From Candidatus Woesearchaeota archaeon (GTDB lineage: Archaea > Nanobdellota > Nanobdellia > Woesearchaeales > UBA11576), in assembly GCA_018668595.1 (NCBI GenBank), contig JABJCP010000011.1, forward strand, positions 1 through 64,000: a stretch of 64,000 nucleotides of DNA. The letters are read 5' to 3'. Shown here piece after piece: positions 50,812 to 58,334 of the stretch. The position numbers were made by a program, and so were the translations under genes. The stretch's first letter is position 1. Every line of letters begins with the position of its first letter. The notes under the pieces were generated by a model. The model was not told the DNA's origin. It ran no database searches and saw only the letters and a list, made by a program, of their open reading frames with translations.

Positions 50812-51261
50812 ATGAAAGACGAATATAATAAAATTCAAAAGAAGTTTAAACTCCCTGATTTTGATGATCTAAACAAAGATTTTGAAATATCAAGTGTTGA
50901 AACAGAGCCGTTTCTTTTAAGAAATATCAGAAATAAATTATTTGAAAATATTGAGCACGTAACTGCAATTTTAGATGATTTAGTTCATCCAGATAAATTT
51001 ACTAGTTTGACTGAAAGTGCAGTTCTTACAGAGCAAGATAAAGAAATGATAATAACATTATACAAACAATTAATGTATTACAGTAGACTTGCATTAGAAA
51101 TTAGTGTTGAGGATAGTGATGATCTTAATGCTAATTTCATTAATGAATTTTATTTGTTTTGGAATGAATCAAAAAAGATTTTATTGATAATTACTAAAAA
51201 AATGAAAGACTGTTGGACAAATAATACTGTTGAAAAAAGTGACATAGCATATTTTGGTTAA
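50812..51261 (+). CDS. Hypothetical helical protein, 149 aa
   Basis: Acidic and probably all-helical (FLLRNIRNKLFENIEHVTAILDDLVHP, then EMIITLYKQLMYYSRLALEISV and FINEFYLFWNESKKILLIITKKM). No membrane segment or known motif. The downstream adenylate kinase gene begins after 26 bp with a GAGGTGAT ribosome site, so they form an operon. Function unknown. Confidence 0.7.
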   Translation: MKDEYNKIQKKFKLPDFDDLNKDFEISSVETEPFLLRNIRNKLFENIEHVTAILDDLVHPDKFTSLTESAVLTEQDKEMIITLYKQLMYYSRLALEISVEDSDDLNANFINEFYLFWNESKKILLIITKKMKDCWTNNTVEKSDIAYFG

Positions 51262-51287
51262 AAAAAACATTTGAGGTGATTTAAAAA

Positions 51288-51929
51288 ATGAAATTAATTT
51301 TCTTTGGTCCTCCTGGCGCAGGAAAAGGAACTATAGCACAACAAATTTTGAACAAATATAAAATTATTCAGATTTCTACAGGGGATATGTTTCGTGAAAA
51401 TATTAAAAACCAAACAGAAATTGGAGTAACTGCAAAAGAATACATTGACAAAGGAGAACTTGTTCCTGATGAAGTCACAATCACCATGTTAAAAAATAGA
51501 ATAGAAAATGATGACTGCAAAAATGGTTTTATTCTAGACGGTTTTCCTCGAAATATTCCTCAAGCACAAGCTTTAGACAATTCAGATGTAGAAATTGATA
51601 GAGTTATTTATTTCACAGTTCCCGCCGATTTAATCATCCATCGATTATCTGGTAGACGTAGCTGTAAGCAATGCAATAAAGTATACAATATTAATCCTGA
51701 TGGTTTTCCAAATCCAAAAGTTGAAAACAAATGTGATGTTTGCAATATAGATTTGTTTCAAAGAGCTGACGACATACCTGCTACAATAAAAGACAGATTA
51801 GATATTTACAGAGAACAAACAGAACCGCTTGCAGAGTATTACGAAAAACAGGGTAAACTAAAAAAAGTTAATGCTGATGGCGAAATTCAAAGAATTATTG
51901 ATGACACAATTAATGCTATTGAAAACTAA
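51288..51929 (+). CDS. adk: Adenylate kinase with zinc-type LID
   Basis: 213 aa, the usual length. P-loop GPPGAGKG (about 7-14), STGDMFRENI and DGFPRN motifs. The LID holds CKQC (about 126-129) and CDVC (about 147-150), the four-cysteine zinc site of many bacterial enzymes. It makes 2 ADP from ATP and AMP in the cytosol. Archaea often have a different (trimeric) adenylate kinase, so this looks like a bacterial-type enzyme, common in DPANN genomes. The GAGGTGAT site supports the ATG. Confidence 0.93.
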   Translation: MKLIFFGPPGAGKGTIAQQILNKYKIIQISTGDMFRENIKNQTEIGVTAKEYIDKGELVPDEVTITMLKNRIENDDCKNGFILDGFPRNIPQAQALDNSDVEIDRVIYFTVPADLIIHRLSGRRSCKQCNKVYNINPDGFPNPKVENKCDVCNIDLFQRADDIPATIKDRLDIYREQTEPLAEYYEKQGKLKKVNADGEIQRIIDDTINAIEN

Positions 51930-51950
51930 TTTTTTATTTTTTTCTTAAAA

Positions 51951-52985
51951 TTATCCAAACAATTTCTTAACAATCATTGTGGCATATGCACCTTTATTCA
52001 AAAAGAATTTCAAAACACATTTTTTCTTGTCATTATTGCGCTCATCATCTAAAAACTCAAAAGAAAAATCTTTAACTTCAATAAATGCATCTCGTTCATC
52101 TCCAACAACAGATAATTCAGGCATTGATCGTATTGCAAAACTAGTTTGTTTTATTCCCATTTCATTTAAAATCTCGCAAGCATGATCTTTAACATCAGAA
52201 TCTAAATATTCTGTTGCAAATCCTACTAATGGCAACTTAAAATTTTCGATTTTCTCGTCTGAAAAAATAAATTTTCCAAAAGAGTAATCAACTTCCTTAG
52301 AATGTTCGTTATCAGAAATTATTCTAGCTAATAATTTATTAAATATCAAACTTTGCACCGAGTGAATATAAATTAATCTTGTTTTCAAAGGTATTTTTTT
52401 AAATGCTCCTACAAAATCTGTCGGATTTTTTTTCAACGCGTTATTGATACAATGTTCATTCGCAATCTCACAAGCTAATTTAAAATCTTTTTTTAAAATT
52501 GCTAGTCCTACATCGGGATTTTTTGTCGAAAATCTTTGTTCATCAAAATAATTTTCAACAAGTTTTAAATCCAAAACAGAAATATCTGATTCTAAATTTC
52601 TAACAACAACAGTAAATCTATTTCCTAACAAATCTCCTAATGAAATAGGATTTTCTAATTCACCAACTAATTCTAATTCTATTAATTCAGATTTAAATTG
52701 TGAAACTTCAAACAAAATCCTAGCATATGATTTTTTTATAGATATAAACTGAGTTGTTATTCCATGCTTATCTTTTAATCCTGCAAATCCTAAAAACTTT
52801 AATGGAATTCTAAGATATTTTGCAATTTCTTGTAGTGCTTGAATAGTATTGCAATTTTTCTTCTTCAGCTCATATATTAAAAAATTGCCTTGAGGTACTA
52901 AATCTAACTTAGATACTTCATCCACAACAAAGTCTGCAGTAATTTGTTTTATATTGTACATAAACGAGTCATAATTTCCAGTCAT
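51951..52985 (-). CDS. truD: tRNA pseudouridine synthase D
   Basis: 344 aa. The TruD catalytic block FLGFAGLKDKHGITTQFISIK (Asp in LKDKHG) is at about 65-85, followed by a family-type GNRFTVVVRNLE segment and TRLIYIHSVQSLIFNKLLARI. TruD makes pseudouridine at position 13 of tRNA in bacteria and some archaea; archaeal members often also act at other sites. The length is below that of several archaeal homologues (about 400). Convergent with the adenylate kinase gene. Confidence 0.9.
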   Translation of the reverse strand: MTGNYDSFMYNIKQITADFVVDEVSKLDLVPQGNFLIYELKKKNCNTIQALQEIAKYLRIPLKFLGFAGLKDKHGITTQFISIKKSYARILFEVSQFKSELIELELVGELENPISLGDLLGNRFTVVVRNLESDISVLDLKLVENYFDEQRFSTKNPDVGLAILKKDFKLACEIANEHCINNALKKNPTDFVGAFKKIPLKTRLIYIHSVQSLIFNKLLARIISDNEHSKEVDYSFGKFIFSDEKIENFKLPLVGFATEYLDSDVKDHACEILNEMGIKQTSFAIRSMPELSVVGDERDAFIEVKDFSFEFLDDERNNDKKKCVLKFFLNKGAYATMIVKKLFG

Positions 52986-53007
52986 ATTTAAACTTTATTT
53001 AAAGTTC

Positions 53008-53162
53008 GGCTAATATGAAATCCTCTAGGTCCCTGAGCAAACGCCTTGGAGTGCTTGCGTAAGAACGCCCGATTTATGCAGGGCGTTCGTCGTGATTTTT
53101 TTGACCATAGGTCAAAATGAGTCTCCGCCTTTGCTCAGATTTCTAAGGATTTCATATTAGCC
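53008..53162. mobile_element. MITE-like element, copy B, 155 bp with 17-bp terminal inverted repeats
   Basis: Ends: GGCTAATATGAAATCCT (53008-53024) and its exact complement (53146-53162). Directly outside both ends stands TTAAAGTTC (52999-53007 and 53163-53171), a perfect 9-bp direct repeat as left by a transposase. Inside are further hairpins: CTGAGCAAA/TTTGCTCAG (53033-53041 with 53130-53138), GAACGCCC/GGGCGTTC (near 53073-53088) and TTTTGACC-ATA-GGTCAAAA (53099-53117). No ORF. It is a non-autonomous transposable element; the 17-bp ends recur at 1-141. The GG-starting ends with a 9-bp duplication resemble several IS families (for example IS1, IS6 or IS256 types), but the parent is not in the window. 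Confidence 0.9.
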
Positions 53163-53298
53163 TTAAAGTTCATTTAAAACCAATCCATTAATCTTACGAC
53201 TCTATATTCCAACCTATAAATAATACTATAACAATCCTTTTTAACTAAGACTTATTCCAAAAAGGTATAAACGATATTATAATCTTGAGGTGATTTAT

Positions 53299-54735
53299 TT
53301 GGAAAATTTACGAATTGGTGTTTGTGGCAATATTGGCGTTGGAAAGTCTACTTTAACTAAGTCTTTAACAGAAGATCCACTTGATAAAATTTTACTTAGT
53401 GTATTTCCTAAGCCTAATGGCGAGAAAGTTTATTGTTTTCCTGAAAAATTTGATGATACTGTTTTAGAAGAATTTTATCAAGATCCTATTAGTACTGCTT
53501 TTTTTTCTCAGATTGAATTCTTTAATGGAAGACTTGAAAGGCAATTAAGAATTGAAGAAGCTAGAGGTATTGTTTTAGAAGATCGTACACTTCAAGAAGA
53601 CTATCATATTTTTGGTAAAGCTCAACGAATTCTTGGACATATGACTCCTGGAGAATTTGCAGCATATCAAAGAACTTATAATTTAATGACTGAAAAAATT
53701 GATGAACCTGATTTAGTTGTTTATCTTAGAGCTACTGTAGATACATTAATGGAACGAATTCAAACAAGAGGTAGACCTGAAGAAAAAAGTATTCCTAGAA
53801 AATATCTCGAATTATTAAATCATCTTTATGAAGAATTTATTGATAAGCATGTTAAATGTCCTATTTTAGTTATTGATGCAAATGATGATGCTCCGTTAGA
53901 TCCTTATCTTAATATGGTTGTGAATAAAATTAAAGATAAAATTGAGACTTTAGATCTTAAGATAACTACTCCAGGAATTAGTGATTGGGTTTCACTACCT
54001 GAAACCAAAGCAACTATTAGATCTATTGCTGCAGAAAAAGTTTTAGAGGATTATTTACAAAAAAATCCTAGTTTGATTGCAGTTGCTGCAAATGTTGGTT
54101 TAGGAAAATCTACTTTTACTGAAATTGCTGAACGTAGTTTAAACATTCAAGGATTATATGAAGATCCTGATCAAAATCCTTTGTTAAAAGATTTTTTAGG
54201 TAATAAAAGAAAATATTGTTATGATTTACAAATGTTTTTTCTTGATATGAGAACAAAACAGAGAGTTAGGGGAAAAAGCGGAGATAAAAGTTATGTTAAA
54301 GATCGTAGTTTTGCAGAGGATCTTGTGTTCTGTGATTTATTTTATCAACAAGGTCATCTAACTAAAAATCAGCTTGATCAAATCAATACTGAATTTAGGA
54401 AAGCACTCAATAATTTACCGTCGGCAGATTTGATTGTTCATTTGCGCGGTCCTTCTGAACTTGCATGGAGACGTATTCAACAACGTGGTCGTGAAATGGA
54501 AATAGAGGGTGGTTGGAGTTATGAGGAAATTCGCGAATTGAATAGACTTTACAAAAATTATACTAATGATGTTAGACGACATGGTTTACATAATGGAGAA
54601 CTTTTAGAAATTGATGTGTCAAAAATTGATTTAACCAATAGAATTCATATGGGTTATGTTTTTGAACAAATTTATGAAAGTTTATCTGGGGAAAAAATTG
54701 ATTTTGATATGATTTTAGAGAATGATAAAAAGTAA
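53299..54735 (+). CDS. Fused tandem deoxynucleoside kinase
   Basis: About 478 aa, starting at the TTG at 53299 because GAGGTGAT (53287-53294) is placed as its ribosome site; the GTG at 53290 overlaps it. Two P-loop kinase halves: first GVCGNIGVGKS (about 6-16) with EDRTLQEDYHIFG and RGRPEE; second AVAANVGLGKS (about 259-269) with KDRSFAEDLVF and QQRGREMEIEGG. Each half has the dNK fold with a LID Arg. The family phosphorylates deoxynucleosides for salvage. Both halves keep P-loops and DRS/DRT-type motifs, so both may be active; their specificities could differ. The length is twice a single dNK. Confidence 0.85.
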   Translation: MENLRIGVCGNIGVGKSTLTKSLTEDPLDKILLSVFPKPNGEKVYCFPEKFDDTVLEEFYQDPISTAFFSQIEFFNGRLERQLRIEEARGIVLEDRTLQEDYHIFGKAQRILGHMTPGEFAAYQRTYNLMTEKIDEPDLVVYLRATVDTLMERIQTRGRPEEKSIPRKYLELLNHLYEEFIDKHVKCPILVIDANDDAPLDPYLNMVVNKIKDKIETLDLKITTPGISDWVSLPETKATIRSIAAEKVLEDYLQKNPSLIAVAANVGLGKSTFTEIAERSLNIQGLYEDPDQNPLLKDFLGNKRKYCYDLQMFFLDMRTKQRVRGKSGDKSYVKDRSFAEDLVFCDLFYQQGHLTKNQLDQINTEFRKALNNLPSADLIVHLRGPSELAWRRIQQRGREMEIEGGWSYEEIRELNRLYKNYTNDVRRHGLHNGELLEIDVSKIDLTNRIHMGYVFEQIYESLSGEKIDFDMILENDKK

Positions 54736-54774
54736 TAAATAACGCGATAACAAAATTGATTTAAATTTCTTTTT

Positions 54775-55608
54775 TCATAATTTTATTATTTTTCCTTCTT
54801 CTAACAATTTTATTTTTGAGCCACTACGATCAAAATGATCTGGACAATGTATTAAATACATTTTATCTCTAATCTCAGAAGGTAAACTATTTAGTTCATA
54901 ATATCCTGTGTGTATTCCTGGCAATGTTCCATTGCACTCATGAATTATTAAATCACAATCGCTCATAAACTTAATTAATTTAGGATCAAAACTTGTATCT
55001 GCACTATAGCCTATACTCCTCCCTTCATATTTTGCAATAAATCCAAATGATTTCATTTCATGATGTTTTGTTTTGTATATTTTTAATTCTAAATTATTTA
55101 TTTTTGTAATACCCTTGTTTTCAATTTCATTTTTATTTTTAATTTCATTTAATTTTCCAATATTAAAATAATCTGTAATTTGTTTTTGTTCTGGTTTTTG
55201 TGTGAATGGATTTACAAGTGTTCCCATTGATCCTGAGAATCTATTCCACAATCCTTCAATATCAAGAGTATAAATTGTTGGAAAATTTAGTTTAGTTCCA
55301 AAGTGTTTATTTTTGTAGTTTTCAAATCCAAAGCTTTCTATTCCATGACAATGGTCTCCATGAATATGAGTTATTATAATATCCTCAATATTCTGCAATA
55401 CTACCTTATTCCCTGATTTAATTGAACTTTCACGCAGTATTTTTTGTATAGGATCTGGACAATCTACCAATGTATATTTTCCGCCTGCATTTATTAAAAA
55501 ACTACTTCTATAATACAGTGCAGATCCTGAATTTCCAATACCTAATACTTGTACAAAAAAGTCAGTATTACTAGAATTAGTAAGTTTGGTTTTATTGGCT
55601 TTTGTCAT
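54775..55608 (-). CDS. Metallo-beta-lactamase-fold hydrolase
   Basis: About 277 aa from the ATG at 55608; the frame from 55647 would cover its promoter (a TTATATGG box lies 20-27 nt upstream). The zinc motif HIHGDHCHG is at about 80-88 (THIHGDH), later SADTSFD and LIHCPDHFD at the C-terminus, the pattern of the RNase Z/PqqB-like branch. It may process RNA ends or hydrolyse small esters; the PqqB-like spacing fits better than true RNase Z. Leaderless. Confidence 0.85.
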   Translation of the reverse strand: MTKANKTKLTNSSNTDFFVQVLGIGNSGSALYYRSSFLINAGGKYTLVDCPDPIQKILRESSIKSGNKVVLQNIEDIIITHIHGDHCHGIESFGFENYKNKHFGTKLNFPTIYTLDIEGLWNRFSGSMGTLVNPFTQKPEQKQITDYFNIGKLNEIKNKNEIENKGITKINNLELKIYKTKHHEMKSFGFIAKYEGRSIGYSADTSFDPKLIKFMSDCDLIIHECNGTLPGIHTGYYELNSLPSEIRDKMYLIHCPDHFDRSGSKIKLLEEGKIIKL

Positions 55609-55701
55609 ACTTATAATTATACCATATAAGTATCTAAACATACTCATTAAACTCTTTAAAGATCCATTAAGAAAAAGAATAACAAAAAGTTAAACTGCAA
55701 A

Positions 55702-56280
55702 TTAAGCAGTTGGAAACTTATATGGATGAAATGGCTTACCAGTATATTCATGTAAGAATGCTTTAAGTTCTAAGTATTGTTTCATTGCACTTTGTAATCT
55801 ATATGCATCTTTATACAACTCTTCTGCTTTTTTATCAATTGAACGTTTATATGCTTTATTCAACCACCATTTTGAAACTAGAGGATTACTAAGAAAAAAG
55901 TGGTCATCCCATTCTCCTTTAGGATCAAATTGTAAGAATGCATAAAATTCTACATCAACTTCGCCAACATCTGTTTTCATTTTTTTCCCTTCATGCATTA
56001 TCTCAGATGGTTGCATATTTAGTAAGTGAAAATCGACATTAAGAATAAATTTGAAATTTCCGTCAACTTCTTTTGATGTTCGCCACCAAATCCAAATTTC
56101 TTTTCCACCATTAGCACCGATTCGTTCTACATATAAATTTTCTATCCATTTATCAGTACTATCCAAACCACAATATCCTTCTTCAGCCAACCATTGACGT
56201 AAAACTTTGTATAATCCTTTAACACTAAATACATCTTTATAAGTTACTCTAAGTTTAATAACTTGTTGAGGCTTGGCCAT
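55702..56280 (-). CDS. Conserved hypothetical protein, 192 aa
   Basis: Soluble alpha/beta protein rich in Trp, Tyr and Lys (WIENLYVERIGANGGKEIWIWWRT; VSKWWLNKAYKRSIDKKAEELYKDAYRLQSAMKQYLEL). It looks like a family common in DPANN archaea, judged from memory. A TTTATAAAT box about 25 nt upstream of the ATG (near 56305) suggests leaderless expression. No catalytic motif is visible. Function unknown. Confidence 0.75.
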   Translation of the reverse strand: MAKPQQVIKLRVTYKDVFSVKGLYKVLRQWLAEEGYCGLDSTDKWIENLYVERIGANGGKEIWIWWRTSKEVDGNFKFILNVDFHLLNMQPSEIMHEGKKMKTDVGEVDVEFYAFLQFDPKGEWDDHFFLSNPLVSKWWLNKAYKRSIDKKAEELYKDAYRLQSAMKQYLELKAFLHEYTGKPFHPYKFPTA

Positions 56281-56301
56281 ATTATAATACTATATAAAGA
56301 A

Positions 56302-57030
56302 TTATTTATAAACGTTTCGTTGAATATTCCTAATCATCCTAAATCCATCATCCAAAACCATCCTCCCAAGAACTAGTGCTATTTTATGTTTTGGAAAAGG
56401 TCGAGTAATCAATTTTATTTTATCTAATTTATTTTTCTTAAAAACGCCAATAATAGAATCAATGTTTTTATCGCAATCTAAATTAGTAAATGTATAATCC
56501 ATTTGCATTAATGTATGTGCATCTGATGTTCCCAATAATGGAATTTTGTTCCGAGCAGCAACGCAAGAAGCTTTTTTATTAAAATTTATCATATTAAAAT
56601 AAAAATGAGAATATTCTATTGCATCAAATAATTTTATATTTTCAACTAATCGATTGCCAAGAGTATTCCCTCCTGGAAAAAATGGGTGTGGAGCAGTAAT
56701 TAATATTTGATCTCCAATTTTTTCTTTCAAACTAACAAGAGAATCAAATGTTGGTTTTTTGATAATTTTATCAAAATTCTTTTTATCAATATTATGAACA
56801 AGCACATGCTTACCTTCAATTGTAAACTCAACTCCTGGAATTAATAAAATCCCTTTTTTCTTTGCATACCCTACCAAATCAGAATTATAAAAAAGTCCAT
56901 CATGATTAGTAACACTTAATACATCAAATTTTTTCTTTGCTGCAAATTTAATCAAATCTTTTGCAGAGTGACTAATAAATCCATCAAACAAATCTTCCTT
57001 TGTATGTATGTGTAAGTCTGTTTTAAGCAT
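56302..57030 (-). CDS. PHP-domain phosphoesterase
   Basis: About 242 aa from the ATG at 57030 (MLKTDLHIHTKED), which sits after GGAGGACTAATT. The PHP metal sites are visible: DLHIHT, NHDG, GVEFTIEG, TAPHPFFPGG, HFYFNM and GTSDAHT. Family members hydrolyse phosphoesters such as histidinol phosphate, or act in polymerase-associated repair. The specificity is not readable. It diverges from the GTPase gene across a 67-bp gap that contains the TATA box of the latter. Confidence 0.87.
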   Translation of the reverse strand: MLKTDLHIHTKEDLFDGFISHSAKDLIKFAAKKKFDVLSVTNHDGLFYNSDLVGYAKKKGILLIPGVEFTIEGKHVLVHNIDKKNFDKIIKKPTFDSLVSLKEKIGDQILITAPHPFFPGGNTLGNRLVENIKLFDAIEYSHFYFNMINFNKKASCVAARNKIPLLGTSDAHTLMQMDYTFTNLDCDKNIDSIIGVFKKNKLDKIKLITRPFPKHKIALVLGRMVLDDGFRMIRNIQRNVYK

Positions 57031-57065
57031 AATTAGTCCTCCAAACATGCCCAAGGATGAAAAGA

Positions 57066-57073
57066 TTTATAAA
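57066..57073 (+). promoter_or_regulatory. TATA box of the YchF-like GTPase gene
   Basis: TTTATAAA is centred about 28 nt before the ATG at 57098. It lies inside the longer open frame that begins at 57008, which confirms the later start and a leaderless mRNA. Confidence 0.6.
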
Positions 57074-57097
57074 AATTATCATAATTCAACAAAGATT

Positions 57098-58303
57098 ATG
57101 TTTATTGGAATTGTAGGAAAACCTAGTTGTGGAAAAAGTACGTTTTTTAAGTCTGCTACTTTAGCAGAAGTAGATATTGCTAATTATCCATTTACAACTA
57201 TTAAGCCGAATCATGCAGTAGGTTTTGTGAAAATTGATTGTGTTGATACATTTTTTGAAAAGCAATGTCATCCTAGAACTGGTTTTTGTGTAAACCATAA
57301 ACGTTTTGTTCCAATTGATCTTGTGGATGTGGCAGGACTTGTTCCTGGAGCTCACGAAGGTCTTGGAATGGGCAATCAATTTCTTGATGATTTAAGACAA
57401 GCTGATGCTTTGGTTCATGTTATTGATGTTTCTGGCAGTGTTAATGAAAAAGGTGAACCCGTTGAAACATTAAGTTATGATCCTGCTAATGATATTAAAT
57501 TTCTTGAAACTGAACTTGATCAATGGTATTTAGGAATTTTAAAAAAAGGTTGGGCAAAATTTGCAAGACAAGTTATGCAAGAAAAAAGCAATATTGCAAA
57601 AGCTCTGGGTAAACAATTATCTGCTCTTAAAATTACAGAGGAAATGGTTGCAGGGGGTATTAAAAAACTTAATTTGAATTCTGAAAAACCTAGTGAATGG
57701 TCTGATGAAAGTCTTTTGAGCCTCTCAACTGAACTTAGAAAAATTACAAAGCCTATGGTTATTGCTGCAAATAAAATTGATGTTCCGGGTGCGCAAAAAA
57801 ACTTTGAGCGTCTAAAAACACAGTTTCCTGATTATTTTATTATTCCTTGTAGTGCAGAAAGTGAACTTGCTCTAAGAGAAGCTGCAAAACATGAACTTAT
57901 TAAATACATTCCTGGAGAAGATAGTTTTGAAATTACAGATTTAGGAAATGAAAAACTTAATGATAAACAAAAGACTGCATTGAATTTTATAAAAACTAAT
58001 GTGCTTGAAAAGTTTAATACTGCAGGAGTTCAAGATGCTCTTAACAAAGCAGTTTTTGAAATGCTTGATTATATTGCAATATATCCTGGCGGTGTTAATA
58101 ATCTTGAGGATCAATATGGTAATTGTCTTCCAGACTGCTTCTTATTAAAAAATGGATCTACAGCACTTGATTTTGCATTCAAACTCCATACTGATTTTGG
58201 TAAAAAGTTCATTCGAGCAATAGATGTAAAAACCAAGCGTACTGTCGGAAAAGAACATCTTCTTAAACATCTTGATGTTGTTGAAATTATTTCTGATAAA
58301 TAA
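57098..58303 (+). CDS. Obg/YchF-type GTPase with TGS-like C-terminus
   Basis: About 401 aa. G1 GIVGKPSCGKST (about 4-15), G2 TTIKPNHA, G3 DVAGLVPGAHEG, G4 AANKIDVPG and G5 CSAESEL. A helical segment follows G3, and the C-terminus ends in a TGS-like RNA-binding domain (KTKRTVGKEHLLKHLDVVEIISDK). This is the archaeal YchF-like branch (related to OLA1). These GTPases/ATPases bind ribosomes or tRNA. The start is fixed by its promoter. Confidence 0.92.
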   Translation: MFIGIVGKPSCGKSTFFKSATLAEVDIANYPFTTIKPNHAVGFVKIDCVDTFFEKQCHPRTGFCVNHKRFVPIDLVDVAGLVPGAHEGLGMGNQFLDDLRQADALVHVIDVSGSVNEKGEPVETLSYDPANDIKFLETELDQWYLGILKKGWAKFARQVMQEKSNIAKALGKQLSALKITEEMVAGGIKKLNLNSEKPSEWSDESLLSLSTELRKITKPMVIAANKIDVPGAQKNFERLKTQFPDYFIIPCSAESELALREAAKHELIKYIPGEDSFEITDLGNEKLNDKQKTALNFIKTNVLEKFNTAGVQDALNKAVFEMLDYIAIYPGGVNNLEDQYGNCLPDCFLLKNGSTALDFAFKLHTDFGKKFIRAIDVKTKRTVGKEHLLKHLDVVEIISDK

Positions 58304-58334
58304 TAAAACATGAATATTACCTCAAAATCTTAAT

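Noticed and set aside
53008-53162. SRP RNA, RNase P RNA or tRNA-like molecule
   Set aside because: No conserved SRP or RNase P core motifs are seen, and perfect terminal repeats with a 9-bp flanking duplication fit an insertion better.
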